Shown here: piece by piece, positions 32,466-43,790 of the stretch
How the letters are laid out: each line of letters begins with the position of its first letter
Position numbering within the stretch: the stretch's first letter is position 1
Source: Euglena gracilis
Lineage: Eukaryota > Euglenida > Euglenophyceae > Euglenales
DNA length: 64,000 nt
Direction of reading: 5' to 3'
Assembly: GCA_039621445.1 (NCBI GenBank)
Contig: CP154954.1
Location: forward strand, 12,952,716 to 13,016,715
Notes under the pieces: generated by a model
Told to the model about the DNA's origin: nothing
The model's database searches: none
What the model saw: only the letters and a program-made list of their open reading frames with translations
Translations under genes and position numbers: made by a program

Positions 32466-32687
32466 CTGTTCTTCGTTTTCACATTGCACACTGTTCCCAT
32501 TCACAAACCTTAAACAATTTACACTGAAAACAGGAAAAAAGGTAGCTGTGCATTTCATGAGGCAAACGAAAGAACAAGCAGCATGTTTTCCACAATTTCA
32601 GCCGAAGGGATGGATTGCGCAAATGCGTTACACTGACCATGTGCACATTTGCACACACCATCCATTTGTGTACAGACCCCGAGGCAG
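32466..32687 (+). CDS. 222-nt exon of an unidentified gene (copy A)
   Basis: The acceptor TTTTTTTGCATGCAG ends at 32,465, and the donor GGCAG|GTAAAA is at 32,688. The frame reads KQFTLKTGKKVAVHFMRQTK, KGWIAQMRYTD and HHPFVYRPRG. Copy B (62,756-62,977) has the same length and splice sites, and its only two differences (GTG/GTA, CAC/CAT) are synonymous. This is the most convincing exon in R5. Family unknown; the sequence is basic, with His/Cys residues near its end (HVHICTHH). Confidence 0.6.
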
Positions 32688-32844
32688 GTAAAAGCGAAAA
32701 CGTTCATCAAAAATTCCAGGGGAGAAGCAGGAGAGAAACAATGGGTGTAGGGTGTGTGTAGGGGGGAGGGTTCCGGGACTGTCGTGCATACCAGGGATTT
32801 TGTGTCGTGCAGAAATAAAACAGCCAAAAAAAAAGAAATTCGGC

Positions 32845-33032
32845 CAAAGCTGTGGAGTGACAGCCCCAAAAAAAGAGAATTCGCTCAGATCTCTCGCAGT
32901 CATGATCCCCCTCGATCCAATTTCTCAAAGTTCTGGAATTCCTTGCGAAGAAATAAAATTCCGTTAGTGTATGTGTTTGCGCACACCAACCAAAAGAAGT
33001 TTATTTGTGAGTTATGCCGTCCAAGTCAGTGA
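32845..33032 (+). CDS. Possible terminal exon ending CELCRPSQ (copy A)
   Basis: The plus frame reads EIRPKLWSDSPKKREFAQIS and ends KKFICELCRPSQ-stop at 33,032. Copy B (63,118-63,319) has the same frame and stop, but with about seven amino-acid changes against few silent ones, so selection is not evident. The A run upstream (32,824-32,840) differs in length between copies and changes the phase before it. A CxxC pair is the only motif. Confidence 0.35.
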
Positions 33033-33436
33033 AAAAAAGTGTACTCCTGGCATTTCACCCAGTTGTCAGTTCCAGGTTAAATCAATTTCAATTCAAAATC
33101 AGTTTCAATCAATTTCAGTCAGTTTGGCACCCACCCACCCACTGTCGGAAAGGGCTGTTATGGCCAATATGGCTTTGGCCTTTATATTCCAGTGGTTGGC
33201 CATTCCCATGTTTTCCCTCCACCGCTTTTCCACATCACGGCCTCGGTAGCCATACGGCCACCGTGCAGGCCATATTTTTTTTTTAGGTCACCCCTCCTGC
33301 TACAAGTTCACATGTGCTGCTTCTCTTTTCCAATCACTCACATTGTCCATCACCCTTTCTTTCTTATCTCCCCCCATTCTCTTTCTGACTTCTGTTTCTG
33401 ATTCTTTCTTTTTTATATTTTTTTGAATTATTTTAA

Positions 33437-33528
33437 TGCCGGAAAAAAATAGAAAAACAACGTAAAAAAAATAAAAAACACAAAAAAAAAAAAACGTAAA
33501 CAACAAAAAAAAAAAAAAAAAAAAAAAG
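33437..33528. repeat. A-rich expansion specific to this copy
   Basis: Runs of up to 24 A with CGTAAACAAC-type interruptions. The same place in copies 1 and 3 has only AGAAAATAG(A/G)ACAAC followed by (C)GTCAGTGG. Confidence 0.9.
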
Positions 33529-34899
33529 TCAGGGGGATTGGAAAATTGCGATTCTTTTTGGAAGAGCATTTGGAACGCCCCTCGCACAATCTCCCATCAA
33601 CAACTATCCCAGATGATTCTGGGCCTGTTTCATTGGAACTTGGTGCTCCAGATTGGCGGATGTGTTGCGAGTGTGTTATTTGGGCAGCCAGACAGACAGG
33701 CAGACAAAGACAGAAAGAGTGAGAGGGAGGGGATAGGTGGATAGGGGATAGGTGGGTCTGCCAGGGCTTTCGGGAATCCCCAAAACAAACCCCAATGGGT
33801 AATGGGCGGTGGGTGGGGTGGTCGATCCCTAGGGGGGGGGCTGCACAGGCAGGTGGGATGGTCGACCAGATAGGTGGTCGACAACCCACCCATCCAAGCC
33901 CGCAGAGAAAATTCTGACCTTAAAACCAGTATTATGGGAAGGCCTTGCAGGTATGGGGGGGGGGGCACAAGGCTCTTGGGGTCCCCTGCTGGAATGCGGG
34001 GTTTCGGCTATTTTTGGCACGAAAGACCGACTTTTTCTAACCCCCGAAATGTGGGGACCTGCTGGGAGAAACCCTGGGTCGGTGCGCCTGGCAGGGGGCA
34101 TGGGTACCTTCCCCTTGTCTCTGAAAAAATACCTGATTTATATGCAAGAAAGGGAGGCAGACAGAGACAGATATTGGTTGTTTCATGCATTGCATTTCAT
34201 TTTTATAATTTCAATGTAGTTATCCTCTGACACAAATTGACCAAATATTCCGGTACCTGGGGCATGTCATTTTCCAAACCTTTTTTTGCACCGTTGCTTT
34301 TTGACATTCGGGCAGTCACCGTGAAGAATCTCGATGTCTGCTGGGTGGGAGAGAAAAAGGAAGGTCTCCCCGCCCTGTTGCCATCACTCAGCGATTGTCG
34401 CAAAGTCCATTTTCAGTCCAGAGGATAGTTGAGAAGAACGGATAGCTCCGGTTGCCACAGTATTTTTTTTATATTTAAGTTAAAACAGGCGCAATGAACC
34501 TGATGGGTGCAGCAGAGCAGGAGCACACCACGCCGCGGACCAGTTGCCTGGAGCCCTTTCGCGAACCCGCCCAAATTATTTTAGAACCCCCGCGTGATAG
34601 CTGACCTTCAACCTGCCGGCCAGTATCAGCCCACAAGACAAGGAGCCTGGCTTCTGATTCTGTAACGTATAATTCATATATGACGTCAAACTCCCACATT
34701 TAATTTGGAGTGGTTGTTTCCTAGACATGAATGAATTGAAGCACAGACCCATATCTGAGCAAAGAATTTTTTTGCCTTCTTTGTATTTTTGCAAAAAAAG
34801 ATTCAGCGGCATGTGTCAGGGATTGGTGCTCATACCGAAAGAGATAATTACGGAAGATTACGGATAACTACGGATAAGCCAATTTTTTTGGTTGTTGAA

Positions 34900-35230
34900 G
34901 CCAATTTTTGGAATTGTGGGCCATTTTTCGCTGCTGCTTCTGGGTATTTTGAGCACTTTTTGACTGCTACTGGCTGCTTTTTGGGCAATTTTGGCCTCCT
35001 TTAGCAGGTTTTTTGTCACTTTTGGCCACTTCTGACTGCTTTTGGTTGCCTTTGGCCATTTTTATCTGTTTCTGACTGTTTTGCCGCTTCCCATTTTTAG
35101 CCCATATTTGGCCATTTCTGGCTGTTTGGTCATTTGGATTCTTTTTGACTAGGTTTAGCTTTTTGTGCTTTTGGGGGGGGTGTTTTACTACTTCTGGCTG
35201 CTTCTAGTTCCTTTTAACTGATTTAGTCAC
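34900..35230. repeat. Degenerate TTTCTGGCTGC array, second copy
   Basis: Counterpart of 3,740-4,140, with the same words in the same order but different spacing. Confidence 0.7.
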
Positions 35231-35650
35231 TTTCAGTGATATTTTCCTTATTGTACGCATTTGTGAGGCGATGTTAGGAGCCATTTCTGGGTGGATGTCC
35301 CCAGTCAGCACAGGCATTGTTGCAATTTTGAATAATTACGGATAATTGCGGAGAGCAACGAATGTTTCCCCATGCTCTTATATTCGTCCTAATGCCCATC
35401 TCTTAATAGCAATGCGAGGCTTGCAGCCGTCACTCAGTCTCCGCTAAGATTCCGTGCCCTGGTAGCCATTGTATTGCCGTACCCGCGCCAGGTATGCAAG
35501 GTGTAAACAGCCTATCGGCTCATGACCCATCTCTGTTCACTCCCCTCGTTGTTTGACGAGGTGTCTCTCGCATTCCAAGCAGGGCGTCGCTTAAGCCTAA
35601 GGGCACCTCATCCCCGGGTGGGATGGTCCACCAGCCAGCTGCCTTTTTCC

Positions 35651-36699
35651 AGCCTACCCCCCTATCGAGGGGTTTGATTTACTTTGCACTTAGACGGCCT
35701 AACTTGCACTTCAGGTTTTGATCTTTGCATTGCGCCTAAGCGCAATGTTTGCAATCTTTTAAAACGGCAGTGAAACCCATCCTTTTGACCCTTTGGCCCC
35801 ACGGAGACCCTCCATGGTGACAGCTGCATCATTTGCCGATGTTGGGACCCATGGAACAGGGCCAATTTTGGTGTTTTTCAGCCTGTTCACCGTTTTAAAA
35901 TAAGGTTCAAGACCCAGTATTTGAACTCCGGGACACGTGAATATTCCCAAAAAAAAGTCCCAAAACCCCATTGCGAGTTCCTCTTTTTTGAAGCCTTGTT
36001 TGTGTTCCCAGACGGTGCTACACAGGCCGGGTGAAATTTGGCCCCTTTTTAGGTGCGATATGTCTGTGAAGGGTTGACTGCTAAGGCATCCAGAGAGTGG
36101 ACTCTGCAAACACATTGTGAACAGTTGGCACCATAGAAACACAATTTTTAAAATTCTAATGCAGCGTGGCTGTAGCGCCGATGCGCAATGTTGACCCAAT
36201 TTCAAGACAATGTGATTGAGAGTTTCCTTCCACCTGTCCTAAGTTTTGTCCTCTGTCCCCTCTGGTGTTCATGAATGCGACCGTTGAACGGACACGAACT
36301 GAAAACACATGTTGACGCATATGTTTTTGTTATTGTGCAAGTGCGCAATGATCAGCCACATGTATAATTACAAAAAAAAATAAACATCACGTAGGGTGTA
36401 CGGACACATTAATTCGGATTGTACTGAACCTCAGGCCTAGATGTTCCAAAACAGGCCTGTTTGGGACATCGGCGAAATTTTTCAGTCATTTTCAAAATTT
36501 TTCAAAGCTAATTTTGTACCCCAGCCCTGGGGGTACAGCTAGAAACTAATTCGGACTGTCCTCAACCTCAGGATTTGGTGTACCAAAACAGACCTTTTTG
36601 GGAAATTGCGCATCAGCGAAATTTCCAGTCATTTTCAAAGCTAACTGCGAGTTAGGCCGCCTAAGTTGCAGCCCCAGAAGGAAAGCTTGACGGTGAAAT
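35651..36699. other. Sequence present only in the second unit
   Basis: About 1 kb between R1' and R2' that I do not find in the first unit, where R1 and R2 are nearly adjacent. It could be an insertion in unit 2 or a deletion in unit 1. It contains the frame below and otherwise no signals. Confidence 0.6.
35759..36205 (-). CDS. Hypothetical 148-codon ORF, unknown
   Basis: An uninterrupted minus frame begins at a TTG and lacks a nearby ATG, so it may be an exon rather than a whole gene. It reads ALQPRCIRILKIVFLWCQLF, then KKEELAMGFWDFFLGIF and PVPWVPTSANDAAVTMEGLR. Composition is protein-like and balanced. It lies in sequence unique to the second unit. No family recognised, no second copy for a conservation test. 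Confidence 0.3.
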   Translation of the reverse strand: MKLGQHCASALQPRCIRILKIVFLWCQLFTMCLQSPLSGCLSSQPFTDISHLKRGQISPGLCSTVWEHKQGFKKEELAMGFWDFFLGIFTCPGVQILGLEPYFKTVNRLKNTKIGPVPWVPTSANDAAVTMEGLRGAKGSKGWVSLPF

Positions 36700-37310
36700 A
36701 TTCTTTTTTTTGAGGGGCACAAACGGACCAAATAACGCGCTAAAACGGCCGGAAAAATTCCTGGCGAGCGCAATATTTGAGTCAAAAATTGATTTTTTTT
36801 ATACATATTTGGCCTTTTGGACAAGTGTTTTTTGAAGTTTCGACTTTTTTTTTTCTGCCCAGTTCGACCCTGGCCGCCCAAATTTTCCAGCCACCTGGGC
36901 GCTGGGGGGAGGGTCCTCGAGCGATGTCCTGTTTCCAAATTTCTGTTTTTGTAAGCCTCAGCTCCTGTGGCGATTCATAAGTCTTCCTGAATGCGATACT
37001 CCAACATGGCAACTGTCCGAATGTGTCCAACTCCTAGGCTGAGGGGGAGGGTGGATGGGACCACGGAATGCTTCCCTCATCCCAGGGGTCAAATGTATTT
37101 TCTATTTGTTAAATCACGGGATATACTGAGTCAATGTTCTGATTATTTTTTTTTTGATCTGATCATTCTTGGACAAACTTTTTTTTTAAAGGGTATTTTC
37201 AAGCCTTTCTGTTTTCATTCAGAACTCCTGGCGCATTTTTTTCCTCCGCCCAGGTTCTGGGGGGAAAAAGCTTCTGGTTATTAGCTGGTTTGATATCAAA
37301 GTTTAATGGG
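36700..37310. repeat. Block R2', parts 1 and 2
   Basis: 36,700-37,110 matches 4,590-5,010 (GGGCACAAACGGACCAAATAA at 36,715; ACTCCAACATGGCAAC at 36,999). 37,180-37,310 matches 5,110-5,290 (TCCTCCGCCCAGGTTCTGG). Confidence 0.75.
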
Positions 37311-37807
37311 TACGTGTGATAATAGAAGGAAGTTTTTACAAATTTCGTCATTTGCGACATCGATGGAAATTTTGAGCCGTAATTCACATCCTTCAAAAGA
37401 GAAACTCGCATCCTTCCACAAAAAAAGGTCCATAAGCACGACTTCTGGCATTTTGAAAACACGCTGATTCTGGACATGTGGAATTTATTTGGTGAAAAAT
37501 CCAAAAGCGCAAAAAAACATGCCGAAAAGTTTGGTCTCAAATGAAATCTGGTCCAGGATGGGGAGTTTTTTTTATTTTTTAAGTAAAAAAAAGCTTAAAA
37601 AAGCTCAATAATCGCCAAATTTTGTCAAAAATTGTAAATACTGGAAATTTCGGCAAAACTGCAACAAATTAACAAAAAAATCACCTCGGTTCCCTTGTGG
37701 AACGTTCAAGGAATTGCCGGAATTCATTGTAGAACGGAAAAAAAATTGCGAAAAATTGAACAAAAATTGCGAAAATTGTGGACAACGGCGACAAAGAACA
37801 AAAAAAA

Positions 37808-37852
37808 ATATTGGATATATATTGGATATTGGATATATAAATATTGGATATC
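37808..37852. repeat. ATTGGATAT short tandem repeat
   Basis: Four to five units of ATATTGGATAT with variable spacing. Confidence 0.85.
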
Positions 37853-38194
37853 AATCCCCCCCAACTGTCAATCGCATTTATTTTTGGGGAATCTCGTAAT
37901 TGAAGCGTCATATCGTTTGGGGGGTAATTGAAGGGTCAATACCTTGGGGTCCACAGACCAGTGAAGGGAAGGGGAGCCCATAACGGGGAAAACTTCGCCA
38001 TATCCTCTCTTCCTCTGGGACCTGGTCCCGTGCCAGGGGGCAACCTTAGGGGGGCCAAATTTGTGCTTTTAGAATTTTGGTGCGCTAGTTGCAAAAGAAG
38101 CCAAAAACGTTAAACACAAGGAGCCAAACTTTAGGGCGGGGGGAAAGATGATGGGTGATGAAGAGGTTGGGAGGGGTGGCAAACGCCTGGTGGG

Positions 38195-38196
<2 letters not shown>

Positions 38197-38276
<80 letters not shown>
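38197..38276. repeat. (TA)n microsatellite
   Basis: About 80 bp of TA with a single G interruption near 38,236. Confidence 0.95.
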
Positions 38277-38278
<2 letters not shown>

Positions 38279-38589
38279 CAATTTTCTGGCTAATTTCATC
38301 ACTCTGACCGTTTTTGACCGTTTGAGGGACATTTTTTTTGACCAAATTGCCATTTCTGGCCACTTTTAGCAACTGATGTCAATTTTTTGCTAGCTTGAAC
38401 AGCGTCAAGCTTTAAACATTCAGGTCAAGACATTTTGAGTAATGTGTTACCCTTTCTGCTCGTAATCATCATTTTCAGCATTTTATTGTGATATTTTGTT
38501 GTTTTACTATTTTTATTAGTAAAAAAAACATGTTCATGGAGCCAAAGTATCCAACAAGAGCGCATTGGACTTGAATATCTGGTCGGCTC

Positions 38590-39077
38590 GTCAATTCACA
38601 AATCATGTCAGTGGAAGACCTTCTGAAAACGAATATTTTCTGAAATGGATTCACATCACCGAAGCTACATTTTGTCAAACAGGAAAATATGCCTTTTTTT
38701 CGGCAAGAATGTGTGTGCAGAGAGTGGTCCAGTGCTCCACTGATGTGCTTCTGGGTCTTGGATGGGCGTACAGAAAACGGTCAGCAGCAGCACAACAGGA
38801 ACTAACGTGTTGTTCGCACAAGATACCCTGTGCTGTAATACGGTAGCGGCGAAGTGCATTTGACTGTTTGAGAGGGCTTCCAAGGCAGCCAACCCAGCGT
38901 TGGATACACAAAGCCAGGCGGTGGTCCATCTTATGGTTTGAGGAGCCGGGGAGTGCCCCCCCCCACCTAAACTGTGGCGTGATGGATTATCGGTGCGGCA
39001 CAAAAGAACGAGGAGATTAAAGCAAATCAGGTACCCGCAAAATAGGATGTGGCTAATACAGTACAAACAAAAAAGGA
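38590..39077 (-). repeat. Inverted copy of 41,031-41,465
   Basis: The reverse complement is almost identical to 41,031-41,465 over about 440 bp; for example both read GGCAGCC...CCAACCCAGCG or its complement. The frame RWVGCLGSPLKQSNAL is open in both, but the older copy at 5,580-5,880 is open in a different phase, so coding is doubtful. The arms flank about 1.95 kb. Confidence 0.8.
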
Positions 39078-39079
39078 GT

Positions 39080-40375
39080 TGCTTGCCCCCTCCAGCAGAA
39101 GTGTAAAAATACAAAAAAACCACAATTCCCGCAATTTTACATCAATTTTTCCGCAATTTTTCCGAAAGTATATCAATTTTTCACCTCCTGGTGATTAAGC
39201 AAAAATTCAAACGAGAACACCCCAAATAAGACCCCTGGTGCGAAGCGTCGGGGAGGGCGAATTTTTTCCTGAAATTTTTGGGGTTTACCCCAATAATCCC
39301 TCATTTCTATCTGGTATTGTTTTTGGGCGTAGCGCCAGAGGATATTTTGTTTGCTTCTTTTGAAACCTGCCAAGGAGGGGGTTGCGGTCCAGGAACTCTC
39401 CCAACGTCTGGGGGGGGGGGACAAAACCTGCCGAAAAAAGCCACACCAAATACCCATTTTCACCTGGGCGAGCAGGCAGTTGGGATGGGTTTTTCAGTTG
39501 GAGGAGCCTGGAGGACCAGGACCCCAGACCTCCCAGGAGAAAGGGGTCCAGCCAGTGGCTTTTCTTGTGGCTAGTTTTCGGACCGCCTGGGGTCCCAAGA
39601 CAGATCCTGGCTCTGATTATGAAATAGGTGTGTGTGTGTGTGTGTGTTTATGTGTTTGTGTGTTTGTGTGTTTGGTTTTTGATTACAGGTCTTTATTTTT
39701 CATTGCAAATTGTCCCATCATGCTGCACTGGTCCTGCACCTTTACACCTGCGATCTGACACAAGGTTTTCAAAATTCATTTGCGTTCGGCCCTGCTTGCT
39801 GGAGAACAGTAAGAGAACGCTTTCTTCCTTCCTACCTCATTTGTTGCACTGCGACCACTTTGGCCGTGCCATGTCTTTGCCTGTGGAACAGAGGGCTTTG
39901 TTTGTGGGCCAATTGAACTGCACTCGAACCATCCACTCCGCTGGTGAGATTGTGATCAAAGCCTGCTTTTTGCGTTTTTCCCTTGTTTGACTCCCTGTGC
40001 GCGTGTTTTCAGGTGTCTACCCCCGCATCAGTAATGAACAGGGGGTCCGGACCTTCCAGTTTGTCAGCTTTTATAGCAATCAAATGCCATACACTCACGC
40101 TCAAAGAATTAGCCCTATTCGGAATATTTTGGTGTCCATTCGGTTTGGGGGGGGAGGTCCATGAAATATTATTGCACAAAAATATTGACCTTCCTTTTTA
40201 TGGATTCCAGAACATTTCACATCACCAAGTAGTCAACCAACGATGGTGGGTCAGGTGTGAACCGTCACTGCTTGATGGGACAAGATGCCACAATATTTGG
40301 CACAATGCAGCTTTCGCGGCATGGCACTTTTCCAACCCATCATGGAACCATGGCAACTTGCTAACATGTATTTTT
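39080..40375. repeat. Block R3', copy c
   Basis: Short version of R3, lacking the right part. GT tract at 39,628-39,672, then TTTACACCTGCGATCTGAC, GTTTGTCAGCTTTTATAGCA and GCACTTTTCCAACCCATC. It runs directly into R2-like sequence at 40,380 (CAGTTCGACCCCAGCAGCC). Confidence 0.75.
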
Positions 40376-40379
40376 TGCA

Positions 40380-41465
40380 GTTTCGACTTTTTTATCCAGT
40401 TCGACCCCAGCAGCCTTTGTCCATTCAGCCCTCAGCCCCCCCCCCCAAAGCTACGCCTAAAGCTGATCTGAAATTAAAGCTGAGTATATCCTATGATTTA
40501 AAAAAAATATATAATACATGAGATGAGGTATGCATTCTGGTGGTCCCATCCACCCTCCCCCTCCGCCTAGGAGTTGGACACATTCCGACGGTTGCCACGT
40601 TGGAGTATCGCATTCAGGAAGACCTAAGCATTGCCACAGCAGCTGAAGCTTCCAAGAACAGAAATTTGGAAACAGGGTTTATTTTTTTTGATCTGATCGT
40701 TTTTGGGCATTTTTAATTTATTTCCTTCTTTTGGGTAATTTCGAGCCTCTCTGTTTTGATTCAGAACTCCTGGCGTCTTTTTTTTTCCTCCGCCCAGGTT
40801 CTCGGGGGAGAAAAAGATTCTGGTCATTAGGTGGTTTGATATCAGAGTTCTTTGGTGATGTGTCTTACTCTTGTTCCCATCAATGCAATACATCTTGTTG
40901 TATTTCTCAGCAGGAAAACACACACACACATCAGGGTTATCCCCAAATGAATACGAAGAAATTATTGTAAATTAACAATGTATTGTCCCAAAAAATTTCT
41001 GATAGCAGAATTGGGGAAGGATAATAGAAGGAGCAACTCCTTTTTTTGTTTTTATTGTATTAGCCATATCCTATTTTGCGGGTACCTGATTTGCTTTTAA
41101 TCTCCTCGTTCTTTTGTGCCGCACCGATACGCCACAGTTTAGGCGGGGGGGGTCAAACCATAAGATGGACCACCGCCTGGCTTTGTGTGTCCAACGCTGG
41201 GTTGGCTGCCTTGGAAGCCCTCTCAAACAGTCAAATGCACTTCGCTGCTACCGTACTACAGCACAGGGTATCTTGTGCGAACAACACGTTAGTTCCTGTT
41301 GTGCTGCTGCTGACCGTTTTCTGTACGCCCATCCAAGACCCAGAAGCACATCAGTGGAGCACTGGACCACTCTCTGCACACACATTCTTGCCGAAAAAAG
41401 GCAGCTTTTCCTGTTTGACGAAATGTAGCTTCGATGACGTGTGTGTTTCTGTGGTCGGCTCGTCG
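40380..41465. repeat. Block R2', third arrangement
   Basis: Matches parts of 4,730-5,880 in direct orientation (CAGTTCGACCCCAGCAGCC, TCCTCCGCCCAGGTTCTCGG, ATCTCCTCGTTCTTTTG). Its right 435 bp are the direct arm of the inverted pair with 38,590-39,077. Confidence 0.75.
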
Positions 41466-41489
41466 TTTTGTGAAAATTTTCTGCCCCCC

Positions 41490-42361
41490 CCCCCCAGCAG
41501 CAGTGTATTAATTACCAAAACCGCAATTTCCGCATTTTTTTGCGCAACTTTCCCGCAATTCCCGCAATTTTTCAGCAATTTACCCGCAATTTTTTCTGAA
41601 GTCCTCCGATGTCAATTCCCCCCTCCCTGCGATGAGCAAAAATTAGCCCCCTTGTGCGAAGAGTCGGGGACCGTAATTTTTTCCTGAAAAAAACTCTGGA
41701 AAGAGACCTGAAAGAAACTGCCACAATCCCTCGTTTCTATCTGGGATGTCTTTGGGCGTAGCACCGGAGGAAAATTTTTCGCATCTTTTGAAACCTGCCG
41801 AGGAGGGGGTGTTTTGCGGTCCAGACACCCCCTCCCAACGGCGGGCTGTCACGTCACCCCCAGGGGGGAGGTCCAGATTCCAATCAAATTCAATACTGGA
41901 ATGCTTCCCATTCCTGGTGATCAGGCTCCCCCATGAGGGTTCACAGTACAACCCTGGGGGGGTCGACTGCAGCTAGTCCAAATTTGGCTTGGACCCCCTG
42001 GGTGAGTTCTGCTTGCAGGCTAGGTCGTTGATTTTTTTTACAAGTGACCAGCGCGAAGCACCAGAAAAATTGACTGGCCAAAACCTGCCAAAAATGGCCG
42101 TTTTGCAGGTTTTGCATTTTTTTGGGAACAAAACCAGCCGAAAAGTAAAAAAAAAAACCACAAAAACTCATCTCCACCTGGGCCAGCAGCCAGTTGGGAT
42201 GAGTTTTCCATTTGGCGGACCTGGGGGACCCAAACTCCGGACCTCCCAGCAGAGAGAGGTCCAGCTAGTGGCTTTTCTAGTGGCTAGTTTTAGGACCCCA
42301 AGGCAGAGCCTGGCTCTGATACAATGTGTGTGTGTTTAGGTGTGTGTGTGTGTGTGTGTGT

Positions 42362-42392
<31 letters not shown>

Positions 42393-43790
42393 CATTTGGT
42401 TTTTGATTGCAGGTGTTGATTCTTCATTGCAAATTGTCCCACCATGTTGGTTTTTCACTGGCACTCGATTCGGCTGCATTGGTCCTGCACCTTTACACCT
42501 GCAATCTAACCAAGTTTTTCAGAATTCATTTTCGTTCCACTTGCTTGCTGGAGTATAGTAAGAGAACACTATCTTCCTTCCCACCTCATTTGTTGCACTG
42601 CGACCACTTTGACCGTGCCATGTCTTTGCCTGTGGTAACAGAGGGTGCTTTGTTTGTGAGTGGATGTGCAGTGTTGACTGAACTGCACTCCAACCCTGCA
42701 GCGTGAGTGTATGGGTTGGATTGCTATAAAAGCTGACGAACTGGAAGGCCCGGACCCCTTTTCATTGGGCAAGGGGTCTCGTTACACATGGGTGGGTAGG
42801 TGCTTGATGGGACAAGATGCCGCAAGATTTGGCACAATGCAGCTTTCGCGGCATGGCGCCTTTCCAACCCATCGTGGATCCATGGCAACCTGCTGAAGCG
42901 TCCCCCGCTGGCTGTATCATTTGTTGACCACTAGTAGCAGTCTATTTTATTTGAGTTGGATTGGTCCATCTGTTGAGTTCGATTGGTTTCGATGGTCAAA
43001 CTGAATGTGAATCTTACCTGCAGCTAACCCCCAACACGTTCAGGATGCGCAATGAAAACACATGTTGACACGTACGTTGTTAGCATTGCGCAAATGTATT
43101 ATTTCTGGTGAAAACCGTTATATCCCCAACAAATTTTTTCTGCTTTCTCCTGAATGGTACCATTTTGCGGGCTTTTCGTTGGGGCGGGTTATTATATTTG
43201 GGGGGTTTGCAATATTTTTGTGTACGACCCCCTGAAATTCTGGAACAAGGAGGGGGCTTTCAGAAGTAGTGAGTGTGACTGGTTCAGCCTGCGTCCATCA
43301 ACCAATCGCCCCCCCGCCGACACCTAATTGTACAGCTTCCCACGCTTTCCCCTGCTTCGGGCCCAGGCTTCTTCAGCTGTTCTGAAACGCTGAATTGGTG
43401 AGTTAATTTTGAAGTCAAACCTGCTGGGTCACGAGAGTTATGTGCGGATTTTGTGCATAACCATGATTTCGTAGTTTTTGCATTTCGGAAGAGGAATCCA
43501 GACCGAATCTCGGTATGCTTCGGAGTAGTAAGAGAGTACGAATTCACCAGAAGCCCCAAAAACTCTGATTCTGAAGAAGTCTCTCCGCATTCCTTTGGGA
43601 GTCGCTGCCCGGAAGCCGTGCGGCAAGCTTGCTACCATTGAGGTGTGGTGCGGAAGCTGCAGGGAATCCTGCTCAGTAGTTTCCTCCATGGGCTGTTTAC
43701 CACAGCTGCCTTTGCTTTTGGCTCTTGCTAACTTTTTTATGGGTTTCTTCGGTTGGGATCAACCCGCGTGCGAGCACCTATAGTTAAAAT
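41490..43790. repeat. Block R3', copy d
   Basis: Full-length R3 relative: GTCGACTGCAGCTAGTCCAA at 41,961, a GT tract at 42,325-42,395, GTGCTTGATGGGACAAGAT, CCCCCGCCGACACC (43,310) and GCTTGCTACCATTGAGGTGT (43,627). It lacks the insertions of copy a, which makes it the reference empty site for 11,752 and 12,641. Confidence 0.75.
42325..42395. repeat. (GT)n microsatellite in R3d
   Basis: About 70 bp of GT with short interruptions. Confidence 0.9.

Larger units (their letters stand above)
26892..33780. repeat. Block R5, copy A of the high-identity duplication
   Basis: From TCTGCCCTCGTCCTCTTACA onward the sequence matches 56,479-64,000 at about 98% by eye, apart from insertions and deletions. 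Copy A alone has the MITE at 28,354, about 98 bp at 29,093-29,190, about 45 bp near 31,905 and an A-rich expansion at 33,437. Copy B alone has segments at 57,946-58,396, 59,389-59,612, 59,979-60,142 and 62,483-62,735. The match continues into R1-type sequence past 33,040. Confidence 0.9.
33040..35650. repeat. Block R1', second copy
   Basis: Matches 2,203-4,560 in order and orientation. The first 740 bp also match 63,340-64,000 at the high identity of R5. Landmarks are AATGAACCTGATGGGTGC (34,494) and GTGGATGTCCCCAGTCA (35,290). A CxxC frame at 33,534-33,720 is open here and in the third copy but broken in the first. Confidence 0.85.
37320..39077. repeat. Inverted block of unit 2
   Basis: Reading the minus strand from 39,077 to 37,320 gives, in order, sequence matching 5,440-5,880, 6,010-6,260 and 9,280-9,600 of unit 1. 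So this part of the unit is inverted in unit 2 and lacks most of 6,300-9,250. Confidence 0.7.

Noticed and set aside
38665-39123. 152-codon minus ORF shared with 41,076-41,687 as a conserved gene
   Set aside because: The two copies are recent duplicates, so sharing is trivial. The older homologue at 5,492-5,887 is open in a different frame.
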